Shown: one piece after another, positions 1 to 7,168 of the stretch
Numbering within the stretch: position 1 is the stretch's first letter
Layout: every line of letters begins with the position of its first letter
Assembly (NCBI GenBank): GCA_002292925.1
Contig: DBCF01000185.1
Coordinates: forward strand, 1 to 8,089
Length of the DNA: 8,089 nt
From: Roseiflexaceae bacterium UBA965
GTDB lineage: Bacteria > Chloroflexota > Chloroflexia > Chloroflexales > Roseiflexaceae
Direction: 5' to 3'
Notes under the pieces: generated by a model
Seen by the model: only the letters and a program-made list of their open reading frames with translations
Told to the model about the DNA's origin: nothing
The model's database searches: none
Program-made: the position numbers and the translations under genes

Positions 1-504
1 TTGCCCGTGGGCAATGCCGGCAACATCACTGCCTACTGGCACGGCTTCAAACAATACCACGCCGCCGGCAAAATCACGGCTTTGCCCCGCATGCTGGGGT
101 TTGAAGCAAGTGGTTCAGCAGCAATTGTACGTGGCACCCCCATCGCCTACCCCGAGACCATCGCCACTGCCATCCGCATCGGCAATCCCGCCAGCTGGAA
201 GCAAGCCGTAGCCGCCCGCGATGAATCTGAAGGCATCATTGGTGAAGTCACCGACACCGAGATTTTGGCGTCGTGGCGAGATTTGGCCCGCCAAGAAGCG
301 GTCTTTATCGAACCAGCCTCTGCAGCCGGCGTGGCAGGGCTCCGCAAACTCGTCCAGAGCGGCCAAGTCGACCGCGACGGCACCTATGTGGCAGTAGTGA
401 CCGGCCACGGACTCAAGGACCCCAACACGGCAGTCGAACAATTTGCCACTCCTGAAGCGATTCCCGCCAACCTAGATGCCATTGTCAAATGGCTCGGATT
501 ATAA
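1..504 (+). CDS. thrC: Threonine synthase, C-terminal half (5' end outside window)
   Basis: PLP-dependent enzyme converting O-phospho-L-homoserine to L-threonine and phosphate, the last step of threonine synthesis, in the cytoplasm. The 167 visible residues open with PVGNAGN (residues 2-8), the glycine/asparagine loop that holds the PLP phosphate. Family-typical stretches follow: RIGNPASW (59-66), EPASAAGVAGL (104-114) and TGHGLKDP (134-141). Bacterial threonine synthases of this type are about 350 residues and the PLP loop lies mid-protein, so roughly the first half, including the Schiff-base lysine, is upstream of the window. The TTG at position 1 is therefore an internal leucine codon, not a start. 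The stop TAA (502-504) is 12 nt before the aspartokinase start, so the two are cotranscribed. The related threonine dehydratase fold was considered, but the LKDP-containing tail fits ThrC better. Confidence 0.93.
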   Translation: MPVGNAGNITAYWHGFKQYHAAGKITALPRMLGFEASGSAAIVRGTPIAYPETIATAIRIGNPASWKQAVAARDESEGIIGEVTDTEILASWRDLARQEAVFIEPASAAGVAGLRKLVQSGQVDRDGTYVAVVTGHGLKDPNTAVEQFATPEAIPANLDAIVKWLGL

Positions 505-516
505 AACGAGGACTAT

Positions 517-1920
517 ATGAGCGTACTTGCAATGAAGTTTGGTGGCACGTCGGTCGGGAGTAGCGCAGCCATCGGCATGCTGTGTCAGATTGTGCATGAC
601 CAAAAAACGCAGTGGGATAATGTCGCCGTTGTGGTGTCGGCAATGAGTGGCGTCACCGATATTTTAATCAACGGCGCCAATGCGGCGGCACGGGGCGATA
701 AAGCCAGTGCCCACGCCAGCGCCGATGCACTACGTAGCCGCCATATCACGACCTTGCACGAGCTGGCAGGTGAAACGCCAGAGAGTGCCGCCATCGCCCA
801 ACAAATCGGTGCGTTGATTAGCGAATACGAATTACTCATCCAAGCGGTCGGCGTGCTAGGCGAAGCCTCACCACGAGCACTCGACGCCATCGCCAGCCTC
901 GGTGAGCGTATGAGTGTGCGCCTAGTGGCAGCTGCCTTGCAGGCCAAGGGGACCCCAGCCCAGGCCATCGATGCCAACACGGTGGTGTTGACGACGGCAG
1001 AGTTTGGCAACGGTGCTCCGATTTACCCACAAACCCGCGACCAAATCCAAGCAGCTATTTTGCCGCTGTTTGCCCAAGGCATCACCCCAGTAATTACCGG
1101 CTTTATTGGCGCCACAGCCAGTGGTGCGATAACCACACTGGGTCGCGGTGGTAGCGACTATAGCGGGGCTATTTTTGGGGAAGCACTAGACGCCGATGAA
1201 GTCGACATTTATACCGATGTCGATGGCGTGATGACCACCGACCCGCGCCTCGTCAAACATGCCAAGGTGCTCAATCACCTGTCGTATGCCGAAATGAGCG
1301 AATTGGCCTATTTTGGCGCCAAAGTGCTCCATCCCAAGACCATCCGCCCGGTCATCGAGCGCGGCATACCCATTCGCATCCGCAACACCTTCAACCCCAG
1401 CCATCTCGGTACACTAGTGACGCGGGTATCAGAACCGACTACCCATGCCATCCGGGCGGTTACCGTCATCCGCAACATGAATCTGATTACCGTCGAAGGG
1501 CGGGGCATGATTGGTGTGCAAGGCGTGGCGGCTCGCACGTTTAGTGCGGTTGCCCACGCCGGCGCCAACGTGCTGATGATTTCACAAGCGTCGTCAGAGC
1601 AAAGCATCTGCTTCGTGATTCCCAACCAATCGACTGCATCAGTCATCACCGAACTCGAACAATCACTCAAACACGAACTCGAACGGGGCGATATCGATCG
1701 CGTGAAATCGCGTGATGAAGTGGTGATTGTAACGGTCGTCGGCGTCGGCATCCACGAACGCCCAGGCGTCGCTGCTAAGGTATTTAGTGCGATTGCCGAA
1801 GCCAGCGTGAATATTCTGGTCATCGCCCAAGGATCGTCAGAGTGCTCGATTAGCATCGTGGTGGCCGCCAGTGACGGTGATATCGCAGTCAAAGCGCTCC
1901 ACGAATTGGCATTGGCATAA
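517..1920 (+). CDS. lysC: Aspartokinase (monofunctional, two C-terminal ACT domains)
   Basis: Phosphorylates L-aspartate with ATP to give 4-phospho-L-aspartate, the committed step to threonine, methionine and lysine. The 467 residues show an amino-acid-kinase domain with KFGGTSVG (7-14), SLGERMS (127-133), TTLGRGGSDYSGA (206-218), the nucleotide-binding TDVDGVMTTDPR (233-244) and FGAKVLHPKT (266-275). Two ACT domains follow, at about 314-370 and 402-455. The effector-site stretch MISQASSEQSI (354-364) resembles threonine-sensitive ThrA and plant AK-HSDH enzymes, so feedback by threonine is inferred. The protein ends about where the homoserine dehydrogenase part begins in ThrA fusions, so it is a stand-alone kinase. 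The ATG start is supported by GAGGA at 508-512, 4 nt upstream. The symbol could equally be thrA-like or ask; lysC is used generically. Confidence 0.95.
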   Translation: MSVLAMKFGGTSVGSSAAIGMLCQIVHDQKTQWDNVAVVVSAMSGVTDILINGANAAARGDKASAHASADALRSRHITTLHELAGETPESAAIAQQIGALISEYELLIQAVGVLGEASPRALDAIASLGERMSVRLVAAALQAKGTPAQAIDANTVVLTTAEFGNGAPIYPQTRDQIQAAILPLFAQGITPVITGFIGATASGAITTLGRGGSDYSGAIFGEALDADEVDIYTDVDGVMTTDPRLVKHAKVLNHLSYAEMSELAYFGAKVLHPKTIRPVIERGIPIRIRNTFNPSHLGTLVTRVSEPTTHAIRAVTVIRNMNLITVEGRGMIGVQGVAARTFSAVAHAGANVLMISQASSEQSICFVIPNQSTASVITELEQSLKHELERGDIDRVKSRDEVVIVTVVGVGIHERPGVAAKVFSAIAEASVNILVIAQGSSECSISIVVAASDGDIAVKALHELALA

Positions 1921-1923
1921 CCG

Positions 1924-2445
1924 ATGCAGATACGGCGCATTCAACCCACAGATGCCATGGCCGTGAAGCGACTGCGACTGCAGGCGCTCAGCCAAGAGCC
2001 GCTGGCGTTTGCAATGGATGTGACCCAAGCCGCCGCCTGGGCTGATGCGCAATGGGAACAAATGGCTAGCCGCAACAGCGACGGGGTGCAAACCATTGTG
2101 TTGGCACAGGTCGGCGCTGAACTAGTCGGCATGGCGGGATGCCACATCGATGCCTCACCCAAAATGGCCCATTGTGGCATGGTATGGGGCATGTATGTGG
2201 CGCCCCCACACCGCAATCGCGGGATTGCACGACAATTGTTGCAGGCAGTGATTGACCATGGCAGTGCTCACCACTTGCAGATGCTCAAATTGAGCGTCAC
2301 CACCAGCCAAACCAGCGCGCTCCATGGGTACCTGCGGGCTGGCTTCGTCCAATATGCGCATGAACCTACGCTGTTGTATGTTGACGACGCACCAATCGAT
2401 GCATTTCATTTGTATTATCGATATGACACAAAGGAGTCTGTATGA
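1924..2445 (+). CDS. GNAT-family N-acetyltransferase, substrate unknown
   Basis: Predicted acetyl-CoA-dependent N-acetyltransferase of 173 residues, the usual size for a single GNAT domain. The core is visible: beta strand plus pyrophosphate loop in GMYVAPPHRNRGIARQLL (89-106), where RNRGIA fits the R-x-x-G-x-G/A acetyl-CoA loop, and a second conserved block, LSVTTSQTSALHGYLRAGF (123-141), typical of strand 5 and helix 4. No signal peptide or membrane segment is seen. The start lies 3 nt after the aspartokinase stop and has no clear Shine-Dalgarno sequence, suggesting translational coupling. The stop overlaps the asd start as ATGA (2442-2445). Its place between two aspartate-pathway genes may be functional or merely coincidental; the sequence does not reveal whether it modifies a metabolite, an antibiotic or a protein. 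Confidence 0.88.
   Translation: MQIRRIQPTDAMAVKRLRLQALSQEPLAFAMDVTQAAAWADAQWEQMASRNSDGVQTIVLAQVGAELVGMAGCHIDASPKMAHCGMVWGMYVAPPHRNRGIARQLLQAVIDHGSAHHLQMLKLSVTTSQTSALHGYLRAGFVQYAHEPTLLYVDDAPIDAFHLYYRYDTKESV
2431..2436 (+). promoter_or_regulatory. Strong ribosome binding site for asd inside the GNAT gene
   Basis: AAGGAG lies 5 nt before the asd ATG (2442) and within the last codons of the acetyltransferase. It decides the asd start and gives asd independent initiation despite the ATGA overlap with the upstream stop. Confidence 0.8.
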
Positions 2446-3503
2446 AATCACCGCGCATTCCTGTTGCCATCCTCGGCGCAACCGGTGCCGTTGGCCAACG
2501 CATGATCCAATTACTCGAAAACCATCCGTGGTTTGAAATCACCGTGCTAACCGGCTCTGATCGCACCATCGGACGCCCCTACGGCGAACTGGTGCGCTGG
2601 GTACTCGACGGAGCCCCGCCGGCCAGTGTGGCCAATCTGATTGTGCAACCCAGTGATGTAGTTGCTGACGTCGCCATCGCCTTGTCGGCCCTGCCCACAG
2701 ACGCCGCCAAACTCTATGAGCCATTGTGGGCTGCCCACACCGCCGTCTGCTCCAATGCGTCGTCATACCGCATGACCAGCGACGTGCCCTTGATTATCCC
2801 CGAAGTCAATCCCGAGCATGTCAACTTGATCGACGACCAACGCAAAGCCCGGGGCTGGCGTGGAGCACTGGTCACCAACCCCAATTGTTCGGTAATCGGC
2901 ATCGCCTTGGCGCTTAAACCGCTGTACGACGCCGTCGGGCTCGACATCGTGCAAATCGCCACGCTCCAAGCCGTGTCTGGTGCCGGCTACCCTGGCGTGC
3001 CGTCGCTCGATATCATCGACAACATTGTGCCCAATATCGCCAATGGCGTTGAAGAAGAAAAAATCGAAGCTGAACCATGTAAGATTCTTGGTCGTTATGA
3101 CAACTCGACAATTAGCATGGCTACGATGCGCATGAGCGCCCAAGTTACCCGTGTGCCAGTCACCGACGGGCATACAGCGTTGATTTCGCTCAAATCGGTA
3201 CGGGGATTAAGCGTCGCTGATGCCAATGCGATTTATGCCAGTTGGCAAGCCCCCCAAATCGTACGCAATCTGCCGTCATCACCGGCCCAACCGCTGATTA
3301 TCCACACCCACCCCGAACGCCCCCAGCCTCGCCGCGATCGTGATTTGGGTGCGGGTATGAGTGTGTCGATTGGGCGTATCCGCAGCTGTCCCGTCAATGA
3401 TTTGCGCATGGTGGTGTTGTCACACAATACGATTCGTGGCGCCGCGGGTGGGGCGATTTTGAATGCCGAACTTTTGGTAGCAGCTGGGTATGCCGGCAAA
3501 TAG
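2442..3503 (+). CDS. asd: Aspartate-semialdehyde dehydrogenase, archaeal/fungal type
   Basis: Reduces 4-phospho-L-aspartate with NADPH to L-aspartate 4-semialdehyde, the second step of the pathway and the branch point to lysine. The 353 residues begin with the Rossmann dinucleotide loop GATGAVGQR (12-20). The catalytic cysteine is C149 in TNPNCS (145-150), and the likely acid/base histidine is H244 in VTDGHT. Other conserved stretches are VSGAGYPG (178-185), LGAGMSVSIGRIR (302-314) and HNTIRGAAGGA (328-338). The QAVSGAGYPG block together with EEEKIEAEPCKILG (204-217) marks the archaeal/fungal (LYS9/Asd2-like) subfamily rather than the enterobacterial one. The N-acetyl-glutamyl-phosphate reductase alternative is disfavoured by these blocks and by the aspartokinase two genes upstream. 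The stop at 3503 is 15 nt before the preferred start of the next gene. Confidence 0.95.
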   Translation: MKSPRIPVAILGATGAVGQRMIQLLENHPWFEITVLTGSDRTIGRPYGELVRWVLDGAPPASVANLIVQPSDVVADVAIALSALPTDAAKLYEPLWAAHTAVCSNASSYRMTSDVPLIIPEVNPEHVNLIDDQRKARGWRGALVTNPNCSVIGIALALKPLYDAVGLDIVQIATLQAVSGAGYPGVPSLDIIDNIVPNIANGVEEEKIEAEPCKILGRYDNSTISMATMRMSAQVTRVPVTDGHTALISLKSVRGLSVADANAIYASWQAPQIVRNLPSSPAQPLIIHTHPERPQPRRDRDLGAGMSVSIGRIRSCPVNDLRMVVLSHNTIRGAAGGAILNAELLVAAGYAGK

Positions 3504-3506
3504 CCG

Positions 3507-3512
3507 AAGGAG
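3507..3512 (+). promoter_or_regulatory. Ribosome binding site deciding ATG 3519 over TTG 3516
   Basis: AAGGAG ends 6 nt before ATG 3519 but only 3 nt before the in-frame TTG at 3516. Normal spacing therefore favours the ATG, giving a 358-residue product. Confidence 0.75.
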
Positions 3513-3518
3513 TCGTTG

Positions 3519-4595
3519 ATGCAAATCTATGGACGTCACGCCGTGGCCGATGTGTTGGGGGATTTTGTGGCCTATCGCAATATCCGCCCCATCGATGCCC
3601 GCCTCCCCGGACTACAAGACATTGCCCCCAATACCCAACCGCGCAAAGGCGATGACGCTTATGCCAATGTGGCGATGACAATTTTGAATGCGGCCCAATC
3701 GTTACGTCAAGCCGGTCCAATTCAGCGCTTTATGATGATTGGTGACACCCGCCAAAGCGATGGCGGCACCTATCTGACCATCGCCAAACGTTCGGGATGG
3801 CAAGGGGCGGCCTTTATTTGTGACGAAAAACGCAGCGAAGATCCGTTTTATGGGATATCAAATGACGTTGGTGTCTACACGTCAAATCGCTGGCGCCACA
3901 TCGACGCATTTGCTGCCCAGCACGCCGTCGACCAACATACTGCCATCCTCATCGACCTCGACAAAACATTCATTGGCGCTCGGGGGCGTAATCACCAACT
4001 CATCGATGCAGCCCGCCTGACTGCCCTCAAAAGTGCCGTCACGAGCGTGCTGGCCAACAACTATAACGATACGCTGTTTAGCGAAACTTACCACCGCTTC
4101 AACCAACCCCGATTTCATCGCTTCACCGGCGACAACCAAGATTTCTTGGCGTTTATCTGTGTGATGGCTGGTGGCGGCATCGTCACACCCGATGGCTTGC
4201 AATCGATGCTTGAACAAGGCATTATGCGTGATTTTTCTCATTATGTCGACTTAACCGAGGCCCGGATTCAGACATTCAAATCGCCCCTTGAGGACTTCCA
4301 ACGTGATTTCGCCCAGCTCTACCGGGCCGGCGACATGACGCCATTCAAAGCCTTCCGCTACATCGAATACACCGAGACGGCGGCCCGGTTTGGCTGTGCC
4401 CCCGATGATTTGGATGCCCTTGATTTACTCACGCGTGAAATCGTGATTACCGGCGAGTTATGGCAAATCGCCCAGCAATGGCAGGCCCAAGGGGCGTTGT
4501 TGTTTGGTTTGTCTGACAAACCGGACGAGGCGGCCTGTGGCACAGGTGAGGGTGCCCCCATCCACCGGCTGGTCACGCATGTGGTGGGGACATAA
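3519..4595 (+). CDS. Uncharacterised protein with HAD-phosphatase-like motifs
   Basis: I do not recognise a named family; the function is unknown. The 358-residue soluble protein has an ILIDLDKTFIG stretch (143-153) whose D146-L-D148-K-T150 matches HAD motif I (DxDxT, nucleophile plus general acid). GDNQD (204-208) resembles the acidic metal-binding motif IV. An earlier MMIGDTRQSDGG (72-83) also looks like a motif-IV turn, and a GLSDKPDEA block (330-338) near the C terminus looks conserved. The presence of one acidic turn before motif I is odd for a simple HAD fold and could mean a duplicated, permuted or degenerate domain. No signal peptide or membrane segments are seen. It is packed between asd (15 nt) and the CoA-binding gene (3 nt), so it is cotranscribed with threonine synthesis. 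A metabolite phosphatase is the natural guess, but a non-catalytic role is possible. Confidence 0.8.
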   Translation: MQIYGRHAVADVLGDFVAYRNIRPIDARLPGLQDIAPNTQPRKGDDAYANVAMTILNAAQSLRQAGPIQRFMMIGDTRQSDGGTYLTIAKRSGWQGAAFICDEKRSEDPFYGISNDVGVYTSNRWRHIDAFAAQHAVDQHTAILIDLDKTFIGARGRNHQLIDAARLTALKSAVTSVLANNYNDTLFSETYHRFNQPRFHRFTGDNQDFLAFICVMAGGGIVTPDGLQSMLEQGIMRDFSHYVDLTEARIQTFKSPLEDFQRDFAQLYRAGDMTPFKAFRYIEYTETAARFGCAPDDLDALDLLTREIVITGELWQIAQQWQAQGALLFGLSDKPDEAACGTGEGAPIHRLVTHVVGT

Positions 4596-4598
4596 ACC

Positions 4599-5000
4599 AT
4601 GACCAACAATGTCATCGCTCATGTGTTACAGACCAGCAAAACAATCGCAGTGGTGGGGTTATCGAGCAAGCCCGAGCGAGCCAGTTACCAAGTGGCCGCC
4701 TACCTACAACGCCACGGCTACCGCATCATCCCCGTCAATCCCCGCGAGACACAGGTACTTGGCGAGCCAGCCTACGCCACACTACGTGATGTGCCGGTGG
4801 CTATCGACATTGTCGATGTGTTCCGTGAATCAAGTGCCGTGCCAGAGATTGTGTCCGAGACGATTGCCATCGGCGCCAAAGTATTGTGGTTGCAACTCGA
4901 CATCCACCATGCCGATGCCGAGGCCCACGCCACGGCTGCCGGTGTCACCGTCATCACTGACGTCTGCATCAAGATTGCCCACGCCGAGCAATTAGCATAG
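4599..5000 (+). CDS. CoA-binding domain protein (YccU/COG1832 type)
   Basis: A 133-residue single-domain Rossmann protein of the family that resembles the CoA-binding half of the succinyl-CoA synthetase alpha subunit. Visible blocks are IAVVGLSSKPERASYQVA (16-33), carrying the nucleotide/CoA loop, YRIIPVNP (41-48), DIVDVFRESS (70-79), WLQLDIHHADA (97-107) and ITDVCIKIAH (119-128); these match the whole family in order and length. The members' biochemical role is not established beyond CoA binding. The start is 3 nt after the previous stop, with GGGGA (4586-4590) 8 nt upstream as a modest ribosome binding site. It is the last gene of the operon, followed by a hairpin at 5034-5062. Whether it senses CoA or acyl-CoA status for its neighbours, including the acetyl-CoA-using GNAT, cannot be read from the sequence. 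Confidence 0.88.
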   Translation: MTNNVIAHVLQTSKTIAVVGLSSKPERASYQVAAYLQRHGYRIIPVNPRETQVLGEPAYATLRDVPVAIDIVDVFRESSAVPEIVSETIAIGAKVLWLQLDIHHADAEAHATAAGVTVITDVCIKIAHAEQLA

Positions 5001-5033
5001 TCGAGACAGCGGTATTTGCCCCGTCAACAACAT

Positions 5034-5062
5034 CACCCACGTCGGTTAGCTCGACGTGGGTG
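5034..5062. terminator. Probable bidirectional terminator between convergent genes
   Basis: A perfect 11-bp stem, CACCCACGTCG (5034-5044) with CGACGTGGGTG (5052-5062), closes a 7-nt loop in the 84-nt gap between the + operon and the - strand glycoside-hydrolase gene. The + strand exit reads GTTTGTAT and the - strand exit ATGTTGTTG, so both U-tracts are weak. The stem strength and convergent position support termination, but efficiency may be partial. Confidence 0.72.
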
Positions 5063-5084
5063 GTTTGTATCTAATCCGGACTAC

Positions 5085-7070
5085 TTAGGCGTCGGCACAC
5101 ACCACCATGGCATGACCATCAATCACCGGTAGGGTGACATGGTAATAGCCGTCGTGGTGTGTATATTGGAGTGGGTCCATACGAGGAGCAAGGTACATTT
5201 GGCCAATTGGTTTATCTGCGCGGATAGCGATTTGGACATTGTAGAGTGGGATGACGTCTTCGATAACATCAAAATCTAACCCGCGCCGTTCGGGAATATA
5301 GTGCAGAAGATGTACGATGGTGCGCTGAGCTTGGCGCATCACCGAGCTGGTAATCGTCGAAGGGCCTTGATGGCGCAACAGCGGTGTGGGCAACAGGCGT
5401 GCGATAGCGTCAGCGACCAGTTGCTTGACCCAGCGCGGCGCATTGGTGTGGTATTGGGTAAAGACGGGGTGGGCAAAATAGATCACCCGCCCAGCCTGCG
5501 TCACTGCCGGCGCCCCCAATACCCCTGCCGATGGCGTGTGGCGGTGCGAACTAAAATGGCGCCACGAACGCTCAAAATAGGGCTGGACCGTATGCGCCAA
5601 CACCGTCGTACCGGCCTGGGGTGTCACCTGCGTGCCCCGCAAATACATGGCATGTTCGGTACGAGGCAGGCTTTGACCAATGGTATCACTGGGCACGATG
5701 AAATCAGGGCTCATGGCGATGTCACCCACACAATCGACCCCCAACACGGGCAGAATCGTCTGGTTGTTGCGCATCCCTGAGCGGTGCGAGGCAATCAATG
5801 CGCCACCGTTGGCTACATAGTCAGACAACTTGGTGCTGGTGGCGTCGTCGATGATAGCCTCGTCGGCCAAAATAATCAGTTTGTATGGCGTAAAATCGGC
5901 TTGGGTGTCGACAATGTCGAACTGCATGCTCAGTTCTTCGAGCATGCGCACCACCCCAAAGGTGGCGGCGGGGATAGCGTCGGCCCATGATGACGACACG
6001 GCTTTCTCGAGGGATAACACGGCGATGTCGGTGACGGCGTGGGCATCGACACACCATGGCTCGCGCCGTTCGACTTCTTGGTAAACCGAGCCAATCAAGT
6101 TATACACATCGCGATCAATCAAGCCATCGGGATGCAATTGATCACCCACGCTACAGGCAGTGCCGTGGGCCAGCATACGAAAAACTTCGAATTCGAGGGC
6201 GGCTTTGTTTTTGAAAGAATGGAAATCGCCCCACGAGGTATGGAACTTACCGGTCATACCCAGTACCGGCATCCCCAAGGTGCGCGCATAGCGTACGGCG
6301 ATGGGGAAGTGTAGGTAGCCCCAGCCGCCACTTGGCAAGGTCTCGATTTCCCAATGACTATAAGAATCAGCCCAGCGCCGGTCGCGAGGTGCCACATGTC
6401 CGGCATTATAAAAAATTGTGGCATTGGGAACCAGCGATTTGACGACGGCAGTCATGTCACGCTTGAAGCGGGCGCTGGTTTCGGCGCCCCATTGCAGGCG
6501 GTCAGCCTCGACCGAAGGATCAAGCCCAGCGGCCATCATAGCCGTACGACAGTGGTAACAGACACAGGGGATGGGTTGTACGATGTCGAAAAAGAAGCCG
6601 TCTACTTGGCCCATCGACTCAACTACATCACGCACATTATCGAACAAAAATTCACGGTAGGGCGATCCGACACATAAAAAGAGATAAAACCCGGCTTCAA
6701 ACAACGGTTGCCCATGGCGATTGACACTAAATGGATTGCCTGAGGCATCCATGGCGAGCCATTCAGGATGATGCAAAGCGGTGTAATAATCCCATTGAAC
6801 GGTTATGTAAACTGGAGCGTTGATTCGTGATTCACGACACGCTTGTACTTGGTCGACGAGCAGGTTGTTTTGCAAGTGGGGGTGGACACGTTCGGGAAAG
6901 CGTTTGCTGTGGTAGTAGAGCATACCATGGTGGCAACGAGCAAACACCGTCACCGAATCGACGTGTGCTTCGCGCAAGGTACTGGTAAATTGCTCGGAAT
7001 CGAATTCGCCAGCGATATTACCGATTAATTCACTGGTATGGAAATCCAAATGGACCTGTCGCATACGCAT
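5085..7070 (-). CDS. Putative cytoplasmic glycoside hydrolase, GHL6-type with beta-galactosidase-trimerization-like domain
   Basis: A 661-residue protein whose N-terminal part (about 1-335) reads as a GHL6-type (hypothetical glycosyl hydrolase 6) TIM barrel. QVHLDFHTSE (5-14), VFARCHHGMLYY (42-53), GFFFDI (158-163) and WEIETLPSGGWGY (240-252) are the recognisable blocks. D162 and the acidic residues E241/E243 are candidate active-site residues, by position only. A CVCYHC cluster (169-174) follows the GFFFDI strand. Residues about 345-560 look like the amidotransferase-like trimerization domain of family-42-type beta-galactosidases (YKLIILADEAII, 396-407; YVANGGALIAS, 418-428). A C-terminal beta-sandwich (about 580-661) contains HLLHYIPERRG. 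No signal peptide, so it acts on sugars inside the cell. Substrate unknown. ATG 7070 is preferred over the in-frame ATG at 7064 because GAGGTG (7076-7081) is 5 nt upstream. It is transcribed alone or as readthrough from the membrane gene. Confidence 0.85.
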   Translation of the reverse strand: MRMRQVHLDFHTSELIGNIAGEFDSEQFTSTLREAHVDSVTVFARCHHGMLYYHSKRFPERVHPHLQNNLLVDQVQACRESRINAPVYITVQWDYYTALHHPEWLAMDASGNPFSVNRHGQPLFEAGFYLFLCVGSPYREFLFDNVRDVVESMGQVDGFFFDIVQPIPCVCYHCRTAMMAAGLDPSVEADRLQWGAETSARFKRDMTAVVKSLVPNATIFYNAGHVAPRDRRWADSYSHWEIETLPSGGWGYLHFPIAVRYARTLGMPVLGMTGKFHTSWGDFHSFKNKAALEFEVFRMLAHGTACSVGDQLHPDGLIDRDVYNLIGSVYQEVERREPWCVDAHAVTDIAVLSLEKAVSSSWADAIPAATFGVVRMLEELSMQFDIVDTQADFTPYKLIILADEAIIDDATSTKLSDYVANGGALIASHRSGMRNNQTILPVLGVDCVGDIAMSPDFIVPSDTIGQSLPRTEHAMYLRGTQVTPQAGTTVLAHTVQPYFERSWRHFSSHRHTPSAGVLGAPAVTQAGRVIYFAHPVFTQYHTNAPRWVKQLVADAIARLLPTPLLRHQGPSTITSSVMRQAQRTIVHLLHYIPERRGLDFDVIEDVIPLYNVQIAIRADKPIGQMYLAPRMDPLQYTHHDGYYHVTLPVIDGHAMVVCADA

Positions 7071-7075
7071 ACAAT

Positions 7076-7081
7076 CACCTC
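7076..7081 (-). promoter_or_regulatory. Ribosome binding site of the glycoside-hydrolase gene
   Basis: On the - strand this reads GAGGTG, 5 nt before ATG 7070 and 11 nt before the second in-frame ATG (MRMR start). Spacing favours the first. Confidence 0.75.
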
Positions 7082-7095
7082 ATTGTGAATAAAAC

Positions 7096-7125
7096 AGGAA
7101 TCACGGTAAGTATACCGTGATTCCT
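7096..7125 (-). terminator. Perfect 13-bp inverted repeat: terminator and/or operator
   Basis: The arms AGGAATCACGGTA (7096-7108) and TACCGTGATTCCT (7113-7125) pair without mismatch around the 4-nt loop AGTA. Read on the - strand, the stem is followed directly by GTTTTATT, a fair intrinsic terminator for the membrane-protein gene that ends 44 nt upstream. The same palindrome lies just before the glycoside-hydrolase ribosome binding site, and its centre contains TATACT on the - strand, a 5/6 match to a -10 box, so it could instead be a repressor operator over that gene's promoter. No good -35 is seen at 16-18 nt. Confidence 0.7.
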
Positions 7126-7168
7126 CAGGTGCGCACAGTATTTATTTTTGTGGCCTATTCACGTCGCG

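Noticed and set aside
1308..1940. Long - strand open frame (210 codons) opposite the aspartokinase gene
   Set aside because: It lies antisense to a well-supported gene, has low-complexity T/A/S/R-rich translation and no recognisable motif; a codon-bias shadow.
2763..3173. - strand open frame opposite asd
   Set aside because: The protein on the + strand has all Asd motifs; the antisense translation shows no family features.
3516..3518. TTG start for the HAD-motif gene
   Set aside because: Only 3 nt from the Shine-Dalgarno sequence; the ATG at 3519 has normal spacing.
5301..5780. + strand open frame opposite the glycoside-hydrolase gene
   Set aside because: The translation is arginine- and histidine-rich without motifs; the - strand frame is the coherent domain protein.
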